Source: Marinigracilibium pacificum (GTDB taxonomy: Bacteria > Bacteroidota > Bacteroidia > Cytophagales > Cyclobacteriaceae). Taken from it: 64,000 nucleotides of DNA. Position 1 is the first letter of the stretch, and each line of letters begins with the position of its first letter. Below, in pieces: positions 28,366 to 37,504 of this stretch. The notes below the pieces were generated by a model, which was not told where the DNA came from, did not search any database, and worked only from the letters and a program-made list of their open reading frames with translations. A program made the position numbers and the translations under genes. The DNA lies in assembly GCF_012926615.1 (NCBI RefSeq), contig NZ_JABBNU010000002.1, positions 372,001 through 436,000 of the forward strand, read 5' to 3'.

Positions 28366-29283
28366 TTATAGTATTTCAATTATACGCTCTTCAATACGGG
28401 TAGTTTTGTCAGCTTTAATTTCTGTAGTTTCTACAGAGAAAATTAACCAGCCAGTATTATGAACTCTGGAAATAGTGAATGTATCCTTTGTAATTTTAGG
28501 AAGCTCACCACCTTCAGATAAATATGCTTTCATTTCTGAAATGTTAGAGCTCATAAAATCATAAGTCGCTTTTGTAAGTTGTTCTGAATTCAACGATTGC
28601 TCCATGATTAAATCATAGGTATATTCTTCAAAATCGATAGTATCTAGCCAAAATGCTATTCTAGAATCAAAAGGTTCTCCACCAAACATATTAGGAACCT
28701 GAATGTCTCCATAATAAGTTTCTTCTTTTTCAAGAACGATTCCATGGAATAGATGATATTGTTGAATGTCCTTAATAATACCATTTTCAAATGCTTCCTT
28801 ACTCATAAACATGTTTTCAACCTCTTCAATCATCGGTTGGAACATTTCTTTATCCTTCCATTCTTCTTTTAGAAAAGCTGTAGTCTTTTGGACTGATTTT
28901 TTTACCTCATTATAATTAATGATTTCTTTGAATATACCTAGTTCATCGGTTGTAAATCTGATAACCATTCCTTCATAGACTTCATTTAATTTATCAATAA
29001 ATTCATTTTCATTAGAAGAAGAATAATTGCTGTATTTCCATTCTATGGTGTATGATTTTTCAGTAGAATCAACCACGGTTATATCTACATTATAGGTTAG
29101 AAAACTTCTATTTGTAGTGTCAGTATCTATAATTTTGAATTTTTCTTCTGAAACTGCATAAGAATAGGTTTCATTTAAATCCCAGTAAGATATTACCTGG
29201 ACAGATGAGTCTTGAGAATTGATCTGTGCAAAACTAGTTGAAAGACAGGATATTAATAGGTAAAAAAACAGGTTGCTTTTCAT
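28366..29283 (-). CDS. Hypothetical secreted protein
   Basis: A 305-residue protein with a signal peptide ending LSTSFAQ. No family recognised. The mature protein mixes beta strands (SYTIEWKYSNYSS, TYYGDIQVPNMFGG) with helical stretches and ends RTIEERIIEIL-like (TTRIEERIIEIL). Proteins of this layout often occur with TPR or peptidase genes in Bacteroidota. It is the first gene before the DUF4919 and S41 genes. Confidence 0.65.
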   Translation of the reverse strand: MKSNLFFYLLISCLSTSFAQINSQDSSVQVISYWDLNETYSYAVSEEKFKIIDTDTTNRSFLTYNVDITVVDSTEKSYTIEWKYSNYSSSNENEFIDKLNEVYEGMVIRFTTDELGIFKEIINYNEVKKSVQKTTAFLKEEWKDKEMFQPMIEEVENMFMSKEAFENGIIKDIQQYHLFHGIVLEKEETYYGDIQVPNMFGGEPFDSRIAFWLDTIDFEEYTYDLIMEQSLNSEQLTKATYDFMSSNISEMKAYLSEGGELPKITKDTFTISRVHNTGWLIFSVETTEIKADKTTRIEERIIEIL

Positions 29284-29427
29284 CTTAAAAAATTAATTGA
29301 TCATAAATTTAGCGAAATAATCTTTTAATGATTATTCTTTTTGATTCAGTAACCTATTTTTCTTTCATTAAGAATGTAATAATATTCTACAATATATGGA
29401 TAAATGTGTATCCGTAGAAAATGAAAA

Positions 29428-29449
29428 AAGCCACTTTTTATCGTGGCTT
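29428..29449 (-). terminator. Intrinsic terminator of the BspA-like gene
   Basis: AAGCCAC and GTGGCTT form a 7-bp stem with an 8-base loop. The minus strand then runs TTTTTCATTTTC. It lies 27 bp after the stop of the BspA-like gene. Confidence 0.7.
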
Positions 29450-29475
29450 AGGTGTTGTTTTTTTATAGAGTTAAA

Positions 29476-30849
29476 TTATTGAGCACATGTAAGGTTAGGT
29501 TTAGGAGAAGTCCAACTAGTTGCTCCAGATGCAAATGAGCTACAATCTTCTACCTGGTCGACATCCCATGAAGATAAATCCTGATTAAATGAGGTTGCAT
29601 TGGAAAACATAAGTGACATATTATTTACATTACTCACATTCCATGAGGATAAATCCTGATTAAATGAGATTGCATTATAAAACATACTAAAAGTACTTGT
29701 GACATTGGATACATCCCAGTTGGAAATATCTTGATTAAAGGATTTGGCAGAACTAAACATTCCCCCAATGTTTGTAGTATTACTTAAGTTCCAGTTTGAA
29801 ATCTTTTGATTAAATTTTTCTGCATTTTTAAACATATTGCCCATATCTGTCACCTTACTTACATCCCAATTAGAGATATCTTGATTGAAAGTTTTCGCTC
29901 CAGAAAACATAAATGACATAGTTTTAACATTACCAACATTCCATGTAGAGATATTACTATTGAACGAATGTGCTGAGGCAAACATGCCATACATATTGGT
30001 CACCTTACTCACATCCCATTGAGATAAATCCTGATTGAATTTGATAGCTTCTTCAAACAACGACCCCATATTAGTCGCATTACTCACATCCCAACCAGAA
30101 ATATCCTGATTGAAAGATGAAGCTTTTTCAAACATGCCATACATATTAGATACATTGCCAACATCCCAGTTTGATATATCCTGATTGAAATCTGCAGCTC
30201 CATAAAATATCCACTGCATTCTAGTGACGTTGCTTACATCCCATGAAGAAATATCTTGGTTGAAATTAGTGTCATTCCAAAACAAGGCGTCCATGTCAGT
30301 AACTTTTGTTGTGATGATATGGGTAAAATCATCGTTAATTTTATCCATATCATATAGCATGGTTCTATCAACGATTTTATACATCTCTCCATTATATGGG
30401 TATTCCTTTCCGATTTCTGCCTCCGGAAGACAGTATAATGTCACGCCATTTTCAGCTACTTGGATAATGGTTGCACATCCATTTTCATCTACAATCATTC
30501 CCGGTTCGGTATCCCTGCAATTATCCAGGTAATCAGGAACTCCATCTTCATCAGTATCAGCCGTCTTATCAATAAAGTTAGCAACAAGGTTAATGTTACT
30601 TGTCATCAGGACTGTAATTGGATTGTCCCTTAAGGTTTTATCACCTGTCCAACCATCAAAGAAAAAACCTTCTTCAGCAGTTGCAGTAACAATGATTGTT
30701 TCTCCTGATGTAACCTTCTTTGTTGAAGGATTTACAGTTCCGGAACCTTGTACCTGAGTTGTTAAGGTGTAAGTTGTAATGGCATCATCTTCTTTACAGC
30801 TTGATATGCCCATGATAAGAGCTAATAAAAAAATGTAATATTTGTTCAT
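29476..30849 (-). CDS. BspA-like repeat lipoprotein
   Basis: A 457-residue surface lipoprotein. Order of parts: lipoprotein signal with Cys18 (ISSC); an InlB B-repeat-like domain at about 27-92 (GSGTVNPSTKKVTSGETI, then FDGWTGD); an Asp-rich thrombospondin type-3-like calcium-binding linker (DTDEDGVPDYLDNC); then ten 25-residue BspA (DUF285) repeats from residue 196 to 445 with the core FNQDISxWDVSNVTxM and a final degenerate unit. BspA proteins mediate adhesion or cell contact. It appears monocistronic with its own terminator. Confidence 0.88.
   Translation of the reverse strand: MNKYYIFLLALIMGISSCKEDDAITTYTLTTQVQGSGTVNPSTKKVTSGETIIVTATAEEGFFFDGWTGDKTLRDNPITVLMTSNINLVANFIDKTADTDEDGVPDYLDNCRDTEPGMIVDENGCATIIQVAENGVTLYCLPEAEIGKEYPYNGEMYKIVDRTMLYDMDKINDDFTHIITTKVTDMDALFWNDTNFNQDISSWDVSNVTRMQWIFYGAADFNQDISNWDVGNVSNMYGMFEKASSFNQDISGWDVSNATNMGSLFEEAIKFNQDLSQWDVSKVTNMYGMFASAHSFNSNISTWNVGNVKTMSFMFSGAKTFNQDISNWDVSKVTDMGNMFKNAEKFNQKISNWNLSNTTNIGGMFSSAKSFNQDISNWDVSNVTSTFSMFYNAISFNQDLSSWNVSNVNNMSLMFSNATSFNQDLSSWDVDQVEDCSSFASGATSWTSPKPNLTCAQ
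29515..30264 (-). repeat. Ten tandem 75-bp coding repeats (BspA units)
   Basis: DNA counterpart of the ten 25-residue units in the lipoprotein. The units are in register with no frameshift and differ mainly in the variable positions after WDV. Such arrays change copy number by recombination. Confidence 0.85.
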
Positions 30850-31214
30850 TTAAATAAGTGTTTTGGTTTTATGCTAATTAAAGTTCAAAAATTCAAAAAA
30901 TTAGTTTAATAGCTTTATTTTGATTAGTAATTTATCTAGTGATTCTACTTTATTATTAGTTTAGCTCCATGTAAAAAATGAAAGTACAAATGTAAGATTT
31001 TGTCATTGAAATGAAAAAAAGTTTAATATGTTTTGAAAATCAATGGATATGTATTTCATATAGCTATCATTAAAAAAAGTAAAGAAAAAGCCAGAAAAGA
31101 AAAACTCTTCTGGCTTTGGATAAGTGCTTAAGGTAAAAGATATAGCTTATTAAATATCCTTATGCATAAGTATTCTTTTTATCTAGGCTATCAACTTCGA
31201 TAGCCCTTCAAAAA
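30850..31214. other. Intergenic region with terminator and possible promoter
   Basis: No gene. AAAGCCAGAA (31087-31096) and TTCTGGCTTT (31108-31117) form a 10-bp hairpin followed on the minus strand by a T-rich run, a probable terminator for the S41 gene at 31215. A TACATTTG box on the minus strand (30986-30993) could be the -7 element of the BspA-like gene, but no TTTG is found at the right distance. Confidence 0.6.
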
Positions 31215-32228
31215 TTATAAGTTCTTTTCTTTAATAATTTCTAAGACATGGTCTAATGCCTTTTCTGATTCTACTTCGATATCCGGTGCAACTCCTACCT
31301 TATCAATGCGGTCACCATTTGATGTTTGATAGTCTGCACAAGGAATGAATACTCCATATTTTTCATTTATAGGGAAAGTATAAGCACTCAACATTGCTCC
31401 AGCTGATTTTTGACCGATAAGAGTTGCTATTTTCTGGTCTTTGAAATAGTAAATCAAAGGTTCGCATGCACTTGCAGTATGCTGGTTTATCAAAACATAA
31501 ACATTTCCTTTGAAAACTGGTCCATCGTGACCAGGAACAGCCATTCTAAATGCAGCTTCGTTTTGAAACATTTGAGTAAAACCTGCATAGGTGAAATCCT
31601 GAAGGTTAGGAAATGAAGCAATGTCTTCTTTAGTTGCTGATCTGTGTTCCTTTTCAAACCATTTTCTGGTTAAATAAACTCCTGCATCAATATTTTGGCC
31701 TGTAAGGAATCTTCCAAGTACTACAGGTGCATCAAGAGTTCCTCCACCATTATTTCTTAGGTCAACAATTAAGTTTTCGTATTTGTCGTATCCGATTTCT
31801 TGTAAAATTCTGACCATTTCTGATGCATTTGTTGCAAAAGACTGGACTCTTAAATATGCAGTTTTTTCATTGATTTCTTTCCAGCTGAAGTATTCAGATT
31901 CTTCAGAAGAAGTTTCAACATCAGAAGAATTATTGTCTGAAGACGTTGAAGGTTTCACTGGCTTTAAGTAGAAGTGAGTAAATGAAAGGTTTTTTACTTG
32001 TGTATTAAAGTGAGTTACAAATTGGTCTTCGTCTAGTGCCAGTGTGCTTTCAGAATACATATCTTCTTTAAACTGAGAGAAGGCTTTGTCTTGAAGCCAA
32101 GCAGGATTAGCTACATTTTGTTCTAGAGATTTAAATATATTATCTAATAGATCTTCTCTTTCTGAATTGTTTTGAGCGTATAAAGAAAGTGTGAAAAATG
32201 TCAGTAAAATGGCTATTAAATTTCTCAT
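31215..32228 (-). CDS. S41 family peptidase, secreted
   Basis: A 337-residue protein with a signal peptide ending LSLYAQ. The core has LIVDLRNNGGGTLDAP and the nucleophile region INQHTASACEPLIYYF, with the Ser of TASACE as expected catalytic residue, and an oxyanion-side IGQKSAGAM. A Ser/Asp/Glu-rich insert at about 93-110 (SSDNNSSDVETSSEESEY) interrupts the N-terminal region. There is no lipobox, so it is likely periplasmic, unlike the S41 lipoprotein at 26143. It lies 113 bp downstream of a LytTR regulator gene on the same strand. Confidence 0.88.
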   Translation of the reverse strand: MRNLIAILLTFFTLSLYAQNNSEREDLLDNIFKSLEQNVANPAWLQDKAFSQFKEDMYSESTLALDEDQFVTHFNTQVKNLSFTHFYLKPVKPSTSSDNNSSDVETSSEESEYFSWKEINEKTAYLRVQSFATNASEMVRILQEIGYDKYENLIVDLRNNGGGTLDAPVVLGRFLTGQNIDAGVYLTRKWFEKEHRSATKEDIASFPNLQDFTYAGFTQMFQNEAAFRMAVPGHDGPVFKGNVYVLINQHTASACEPLIYYFKDQKIATLIGQKSAGAMLSAYTFPINEKYGVFIPCADYQTSNGDRIDKVGVAPDIEVESEKALDHVLEIIKEKNL

Positions 32229-32341
32229 GATTTTGATTGTTTTTGTGGTAAAGTAAATTGGTTGAAATTGATTGTCAAAATGATAGTGACAATCATGAAT
32301 GTTTTGTTATAAAATTGAATTCTATGTGATAAAAATGAAGT

Positions 32342-33163
32342 TTAGGGACGAATTTGAAGGTGGTTTTTTAACGCTTTGAAGTGTTTTGGAGACACTGGAA
32401 TATCACCTTTTATATGATTAGCCGTTACCCAGCCTTTTCTTGAATTCCCTGAAATGCTTTCGATATAACTTGTGTTTAATAAGTAAGATCGATGGACTTG
32501 CTGAGCTCCGGGAATTTGATCTATTAAGCTTGAAAGTGTAGTTCTTATAACATGTTTTTGGATTTCTTTATTGTCATCTAAAATTGATATTTCAACATAG
32601 TTGGATTGTGATTGTGCTAGAATGAAATCTTCCTGTTTAAAGCTGATTTCTTCATTGTTGTTACTCCCACTTATTCGGATAACTTCTGAATTGTTAGATG
32701 GTGTCGCTGAAATTGTAATTTTACTGAATTTTGACCTGAGAAAAATCCAGAAAGGTAATACAATCGGAGCAAATGGAAGCCCATACATTTTTACCCATCC
32801 ATACAAGTAATTCAGGTTAAAGTCGTCATTGTTAATAACTATGGTATTGTAAGCAAATGAAAGTGATGACATCAGTATGAACCCAAATATTATTGTTATT
32901 ATTTCATCTATGAGAAACCATTTCTGGTTTCTTTTTTTGAAAATGAAAAGTTCAGGGATATGGATAAGTATTACAGGTGCTATAATACAAAGGCTATAGC
33001 CTGTTAGTTTTAAAACTTTAAATGAAACAGTTTGTGAATAGGTATCAAAAGGCTGTAGAAATACTAAAATAAAAACAATAATCAATGAAAGGATAATTCC
33101 GATTAGGATAGTCGATATCCAGGAAGATGTAAAAGCTATTGACCTGTTTAGTTGAAAAAACAT
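32342..33163 (-). CDS. Membrane-anchored LytTR-family transcriptional regulator
   Basis: A 273-residue protein built like the one at 6707: four hydrophobic helices in the first 140 residues (first at about 15-38, with VFLQPFDTY after it), then a LytTR DNA-binding domain at about 170-270 (QSQSNYVEISILDD, RTTLSSLIDQIPGAQQVHRS, and PVSPKHFKALKNHL). There is no receiver domain. The QPFxxY motif after helix 1 is shared with the 6707 protein (LFFQPFGVNNYD), so they are paralogs. The S41 peptidase downstream is a possible target. Confidence 0.87.
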   Translation of the reverse strand: MFFQLNRSIAFTSSWISTILIGIILSLIIVFILVFLQPFDTYSQTVSFKVLKLTGYSLCIIAPVILIHIPELFIFKKRNQKWFLIDEIITIIFGFILMSSLSFAYNTIVINNDDFNLNYLYGWVKMYGLPFAPIVLPFWIFLRSKFSKITISATPSNNSEVIRISGSNNNEEISFKQEDFILAQSQSNYVEISILDDNKEIQKHVIRTTLSSLIDQIPGAQQVHRSYLLNTSYIESISGNSRKGWVTANHIKGDIPVSPKHFKALKNHLQIRP

Positions 33164-33355
33164 AATTGATTAAAAAGTAAATTCCAGACAATAATAATAG
33201 GATTTTCTAAAAAAGTAAATCAAAAATTTAGTTCAAATATCTAGTGATAATTAACTCGTTTAGATTCAGGGGAATGGCTTAATATATTGTGCAGGATATG
33301 ATTTGTTGATGCCATTTTTTTAGACCTGATTATTTCTATTGATTTAATCTCGAAA

Positions 33356-33985
33356 TCAAGAAACCCTGAATCTCAATAAAGTTTTAAGCTTTTCAGTTGG
33401 AACTTTTCTAAAATCTGAAAGATAAATCTCTCTGTGAACTTTTGATTTTCTTGCAAGGTTGTTTTCAATGGTAAACTCTTCCATAATCTTAAAACTGGTT
33501 GGTTCGTTGTCAAAACTTCCTATGTGAAGCATTTGCACACATTTACCATCTGTAATTGACTCGAATTTGACTTTGTCATATAGCTCTGAAGGATTTTTTT
33601 TCTTGGATAATTCAACCATTTCTAGGAAAAAGGCTTCGGAAATGAAGTCTGGCTGACGAATCATTAATTTGTAAACAAAATCTTCTTTGTTAATGGTACC
33701 ATCAAAATTATTTTTTGCCTCATCATTTAAGTCCCAGATGCCTTCCAAAGGATAAACTGTGTAATCCAAATAATTGCCGGGCTTGTCAGATAATTTCTTA
33801 AGTGTCATTTTGATTGCATAGGCAATTGGGTAAAGGGTGCTGATTCTATCGCTAAATGATTGGTTTTCCGGACTTCCTTGTCCTGAAATTGTTATGAATT
33901 TAAATGCCGGGACATCTATAATTTCCGGTTTCGTTTTTGGTAGATAAAATTGCTTTTCAGATTTCCTCCATTCATGCTTTTCCAT
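33356..33985 (-). CDS. GyrI-like small-molecule-binding protein
   Basis: A 209-residue cytoplasmic protein of the stand-alone GyrI-like group: KPEIIDVPAFKFITISGQGSP at the start, YPLEGIWDL in the middle, and the conserved MLHIGSFDNEPTSF strand-turn. These domains bind hydrophobic or cationic compounds; this branch has no known substrate. It is the last gene of a three-gene operon with DinB and PLP-enzyme genes (18-bp gaps). Confidence 0.87.
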   Translation of the reverse strand: MEKHEWRKSEKQFYLPKTKPEIIDVPAFKFITISGQGSPENQSFSDRISTLYPIAYAIKMTLKKLSDKPGNYLDYTVYPLEGIWDLNDEAKNNFDGTINKEDFVYKLMIRQPDFISEAFFLEMVELSKKKNPSELYDKVKFESITDGKCVQMLHIGSFDNEPTSFKIMEEFTIENNLARKSKVHREIYLSDFRKVPTEKLKTLLRFRVS

Positions 33986-34003
33986 AGTTAGTTGATGATT
34001 AGT

Positions 34004-34501
34004 TTAGTTGTATAGATCGTAGTCTTCTCTTTGAGTAACTCTGGATTTTATTAATCCTATTTGACCTGAGTGATAAATATCGTGATGGATGATTCCTTCA
34101 ATTAATGAGTGAAAATTGTATTCCTTTCCAGGAACAATTTCATCCAGTAACTCATCATCTTTTGCAGAAAGAATATCAGTAATTTCTTGTTGCGACTCAA
34201 GTAGCTTTTTGATTAAGTGATCCCATTCAGTTTTATTTTTAATTATAGTGTCAGGCCAATCCATGGCAGTGTTCAGTTTTATGTCAAAGTCAGCATTTCC
34301 TTTTAATTTCTCAATTACAAAGATTCTCCATTGGATTATATGTGCAATAAGTTTTGCAATTGAGTTAGAACCTTCAACCTGGTCATTAACAATATCGTGA
34401 TTTATTGATTTTATTTTAGTCATTAGTGATTCCCCATACCAGGGCTCACCATCAAAAGTGATTTTTAAAGTTTGAATGACATGCTGCAATTTTGAGCTCA
34501 T
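34004..34501 (-). CDS. DinB family protein
   Basis: A 165-residue four-helix-bundle protein. The metal-binding histidines of DinB proteins are visible at KLIAHIIQWR, SLIEGIIHHD and HDIYHSGQIGLI. Members are metal-dependent, often thiol-transferase-like enzymes; the substrate is unknown. Central gene of the operon between the PLP enzyme and the GyrI-like protein. Confidence 0.87.
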   Translation of the reverse strand: MSSKLQHVIQTLKITFDGEPWYGESLMTKIKSINHDIVNDQVEGSNSIAKLIAHIIQWRIFVIEKLKGNADFDIKLNTAMDWPDTIIKNKTEWDHLIKKLLESQQEITDILSAKDDELLDEIVPGKEYNFHSLIEGIIHHDIYHSGQIGLIKSRVTQREDYDLYN

Positions 34502-34519
34502 AATTCTTGGATTTTTTTA

Positions 34520-35932
34520 CTATTCAGTTAATTGAATTTGTTTGTAGGCTATCTCCCTGGCTTTAATAAATGAATTGACAGATCTGGTGATATCTTCTTT
34601 ATTTGTTACCCATGAACATACACTGATCCTGATTACTCGTTTGCCTTTCCATATTGAACCACCGACCCAGCATTCTCTTAATTTTTGAACCTCTTCTATT
34701 ACTTTGTTAGTTAGTTCCTCAGTTTCACATTGAACAATAACTTGATTAAATACCACTTCATTTAATACTGAAAATCCTTCAGCTTTTGAAATTTCATTAG
34801 CAAACTGAATAGCTCTCTGGTTAAGGTTGTAAACCATTTGGTCTACCCCGTTTTTACCAAGATATTTAAATGTTGCCCATAGCTCAATGATTCTTGCTCG
34901 TCTTGACATTTCAGGAGTGTAGAACATTCCATCACGGTCTTTACCCTGGATAATATAGCCACCTGACATGTGTAAAGATGACATTAAAGCTTCCTGGTCA
35001 TCACACATAATTATTCCGGAATCATAAGGAGTGTTTAGTGTTTTGTGACCATCGACCGCCCAGGAGTTGGCATGCTCAAACCCTTTTGTTAGGTGTTTTA
35101 GTTTTTTAGTAGCTCCGGCCCAAAGTCCGAAGGCACCGTCAATATGTATCCATGCTCCTTGGCTTCGGGCTTTTTCGCATATTGAACTAAAATCATCAAA
35201 GGATCCACTGTTTACATTTCCTGCCTGAAGGATAAGAATAGTGTTACTATCAAGTTCAGGTATTTTATCAGGGATTATCCGACCTTCTTCTTCAGTATCC
35301 ACCCACTCAATATTTCCTTTACCCAAGCCATTTAATGCAATAGCTTTTAAAACTGTTGAATGGGCATCTTTTCCAGTTACCACTCTGATTTTCGGGGCTC
35401 CGAAAAGTCCATTTTCATTAAAATCCCAGTTGTTATTTTGCAATACACGATACCTTGCGGCTGCAAGTCCGCAAAAATTTGCCATTGAAGTACCACTTAC
35501 AAAACCGGCAACTGTTCTGTCAGGAAGACCGAATAGCTGAGTCAACCATTTCTGGACTACCGTTTCAAGCTTAGAAGAAATCGGAGATAAAACCTGCATA
35601 GCAGTATTTTGATCCCAGAAAATTGATAGGTTTTTTGCAGCCAAACCGGCAGGTACAACACTTCCATTGACAAAACCAAAGTATCGCCCACCAACCTGTG
35701 CAACTGTAGCTGGCGAACCATATTTATGAAGCATTTCAATAACTTCATGAGCATTCCCCGTATCATCAGGTAGCTTTTCTTCGAATGCACTTAAATTTTC
35801 AAGTGCTTCTTCAGTTGGATAGACATTTCTGTCTAGTACTTTAGAAAGATATTCTAAACCAAAAGATTCTGCTTTTTTAAAAAGTGATTCATCCTGAAGT
35901 TCAGAGAGCATCTGTTTTTGCAGTTCACTCAT
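34520..35932 (-). CDS. PLP-dependent group II decarboxylase / aminotransferase-like enzyme
   Basis: A 470-residue fold-type I PLP enzyme of the aromatic-L-amino-acid/glutamate decarboxylase family. The Schiff-base lysine lies in SWAVDGHKTLNTPYDSG, the cofactor-binding Asp/Ala in HIDGAFGLWAG, and FVSGTSMANFCGLAAARY binds phosphate. Substrate cannot be read from the motifs; many relatives are annotated simply as aspartate aminotransferase family proteins. First gene of the operon with DinB and GyrI-like proteins, which might deal with its product, but that is speculation. Confidence 0.88.
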   Translation of the reverse strand: MSELQKQMLSELQDESLFKKAESFGLEYLSKVLDRNVYPTEEALENLSAFEEKLPDDTGNAHEVIEMLHKYGSPATVAQVGGRYFGFVNGSVVPAGLAAKNLSIFWDQNTAMQVLSPISSKLETVVQKWLTQLFGLPDRTVAGFVSGTSMANFCGLAAARYRVLQNNNWDFNENGLFGAPKIRVVTGKDAHSTVLKAIALNGLGKGNIEWVDTEEEGRIIPDKIPELDSNTILILQAGNVNSGSFDDFSSICEKARSQGAWIHIDGAFGLWAGATKKLKHLTKGFEHANSWAVDGHKTLNTPYDSGIIMCDDQEALMSSLHMSGGYIIQGKDRDGMFYTPEMSRRARIIELWATFKYLGKNGVDQMVYNLNQRAIQFANEISKAEGFSVLNEVVFNQVIVQCETEELTNKVIEEVQKLRECWVGGSIWKGKRVIRISVCSWVTNKEDITRSVNSFIKAREIAYKQIQLTE

Positions 35933-36059
35933 ATTATTATATAGTAATACCCAGGGAGGGCAGTTTTGACATAATTTTTCATCAATTTAGCTTAACTATA
36001 AATAATGACAAATAAATATCGGATGAATGGTATGCTTAGTTTTCTTTTTCAGGGTCTTA

Positions 36060-37244
36060 TTAGCCCTTATTAGGGATTTGCTGAATATAAATTTCATCTG
36101 GTTTATTTAAAAACCGTTCATCAGTCATTCCTGTTCTGTTGAAGAATATAATACTACCTAAATTTAATGAAGGGTAGATCCTGATTTCGCTGTAATAGCC
36201 ACCGCCACCCCCGGCATGACAATAATAGTCATAACCTAATAATGCACCTTTAAACCATGAAAGGCACATTCCGGAATGTCGGGTGTTTATAGTGGAATTT
36301 TCTTCAAAAAGAAGCTTTTTATAATGATTAGAAATTAATTGACTATCCTCCTTTAATAATTCCTGGATATATTTCATAAATGCTGAAGGCTTTCCGATTA
36401 ACCCCCCGTAGGCAGCACCATTAACATAAAAGGAGTTGAAAGGAATCCACTTACCTTCAGGTTTGTTCATGAACTTTGAACCGTCAATAAATAATCCCAG
36501 GATATATCTGGTAAGAGAATATCTTTTGTGATAGCCTTTAGCATGGTGCTCGATATCGCATATATGAAAAGATAAATCATTTTTAGTCAGATCTAATTTT
36601 TCAATGATATAGGTAGATACATAATCTTTATATCCAATTCCTATTGTGACATGAGGGTTATATTTATCTCCACTTGAGCTTTGTGTAAACTTATTTACAT
36701 AGTCAACAGTGGCATCCATAATAGGAGTGCCATCAGGTTGTGGCACAAAGGCAGTTCCTTGTCCGTTAGGCTCGGTATATTTTTTCATTAAATCCACTAC
36801 CTGATTATGAAACTCCATCAAATTACCTTTGTCAACAGTTATTCCTGCCAGACCTTTGTCGTCAAAAGGTATGTAGTATAATCCATTAGCTGTCAATTCA
36901 GCTTCAGACAAATTGCTTTGGGAGATGAGGGTTTTCAATTCAGCTTCAATTTCCGGTAGGGCTGATTTTTTAACATAAGCCTGAATGATTGTCACATGCG
37001 GTTGATGACTTGCATCGAGTTCAAAGCCTTCTGCATAGTTATCACGAAGCTGGTCATTAAATACTTTTGAAGTGGCTAGCATAGCGTTATCCGGGTCTAA
37101 TAGAATGTCAATGGCAATAACCTCATCACTAGTGACTGATTCCGAAGATTGAATTGTTTCTTCTTCGCTATTTTGATTGGTAGAATTATTACATGATGAA
37201 ATACAAATGGCTATTATGAGAATAATTTTAGATAGTGGTTTCAT
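36060..37244 (-). CDS. Chimeric lipoprotein: 2H phosphoesterase domain plus beta-lactamase-fold C-terminal remnant
   Basis: A 394-residue lipoprotein (ICISSC signal). Residues about 42-228 look like a 2H phosphoesterase/2-5 RNA ligase-like domain with both HxT motifs (PHVT at 82-85 and 197-200). From about residue 230 the sequence changes to the C-terminal end of a class C beta-lactamase/serine hydrolase: GYHKRYSLTRYILGLFID, AAYGGLIGKPSAFMKYI, and the HAGGGGGYYSEIRIYP box. The hydrolase part lacks the SxxK and YxN motifs, so it cannot be an active serine hydrolase. This looks like a fusion produced by a deletion between two genes; the 2H part could still be active. Confidence 0.75.
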   Translation of the reverse strand: MKPLSKIILIIAICISSCNNSTNQNSEEETIQSSESVTSDEVIAIDILLDPDNAMLATSKVFNDQLRDNYAEGFELDASHQPHVTIIQAYVKKSALPEIEAELKTLISQSNLSEAELTANGLYYIPFDDKGLAGITVDKGNLMEFHNQVVDLMKKYTEPNGQGTAFVPQPDGTPIMDATVDYVNKFTQSSSGDKYNPHVTIGIGYKDYVSTYIIEKLDLTKNDLSFHICDIEHHAKGYHKRYSLTRYILGLFIDGSKFMNKPEGKWIPFNSFYVNGAAYGGLIGKPSAFMKYIQELLKEDSQLISNHYKKLLFEENSTINTRHSGMCLSWFKGALLGYDYYCHAGGGGGYYSEIRIYPSLNLGSIIFFNRTGMTDERFLNKPDEIYIQQIPNKG

Positions 37245-37504
37245 AATTTGATTCTAGTTTGATTGATATTATTAAACCTTAGTTTTAATTGTGGTGGAGG
37301 TTCAGGGTTCGTTAAGTAGCAGATTTTTATATGCTTAATAACTTATTATATAATTTATTTTAAAATAACTGATAGAGCAATATCATGTTACAGTTTTAAG
37401 TTCTAGGGGATTAATATTGTTCGTTTAAATAGTGTTGAATCATTTATTCTATAAAGGAAGTTATTTGATTGAAAAACCAGATATTCAATTCAATTTATGG
37501 TCTT

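Noticed and set aside
29515-30264. Regular 75-bp periodicity, first checked as a CRISPR-like array
   Set aside because: The units are contiguous, in one reading frame and encode BspA repeats; there are no spacers.
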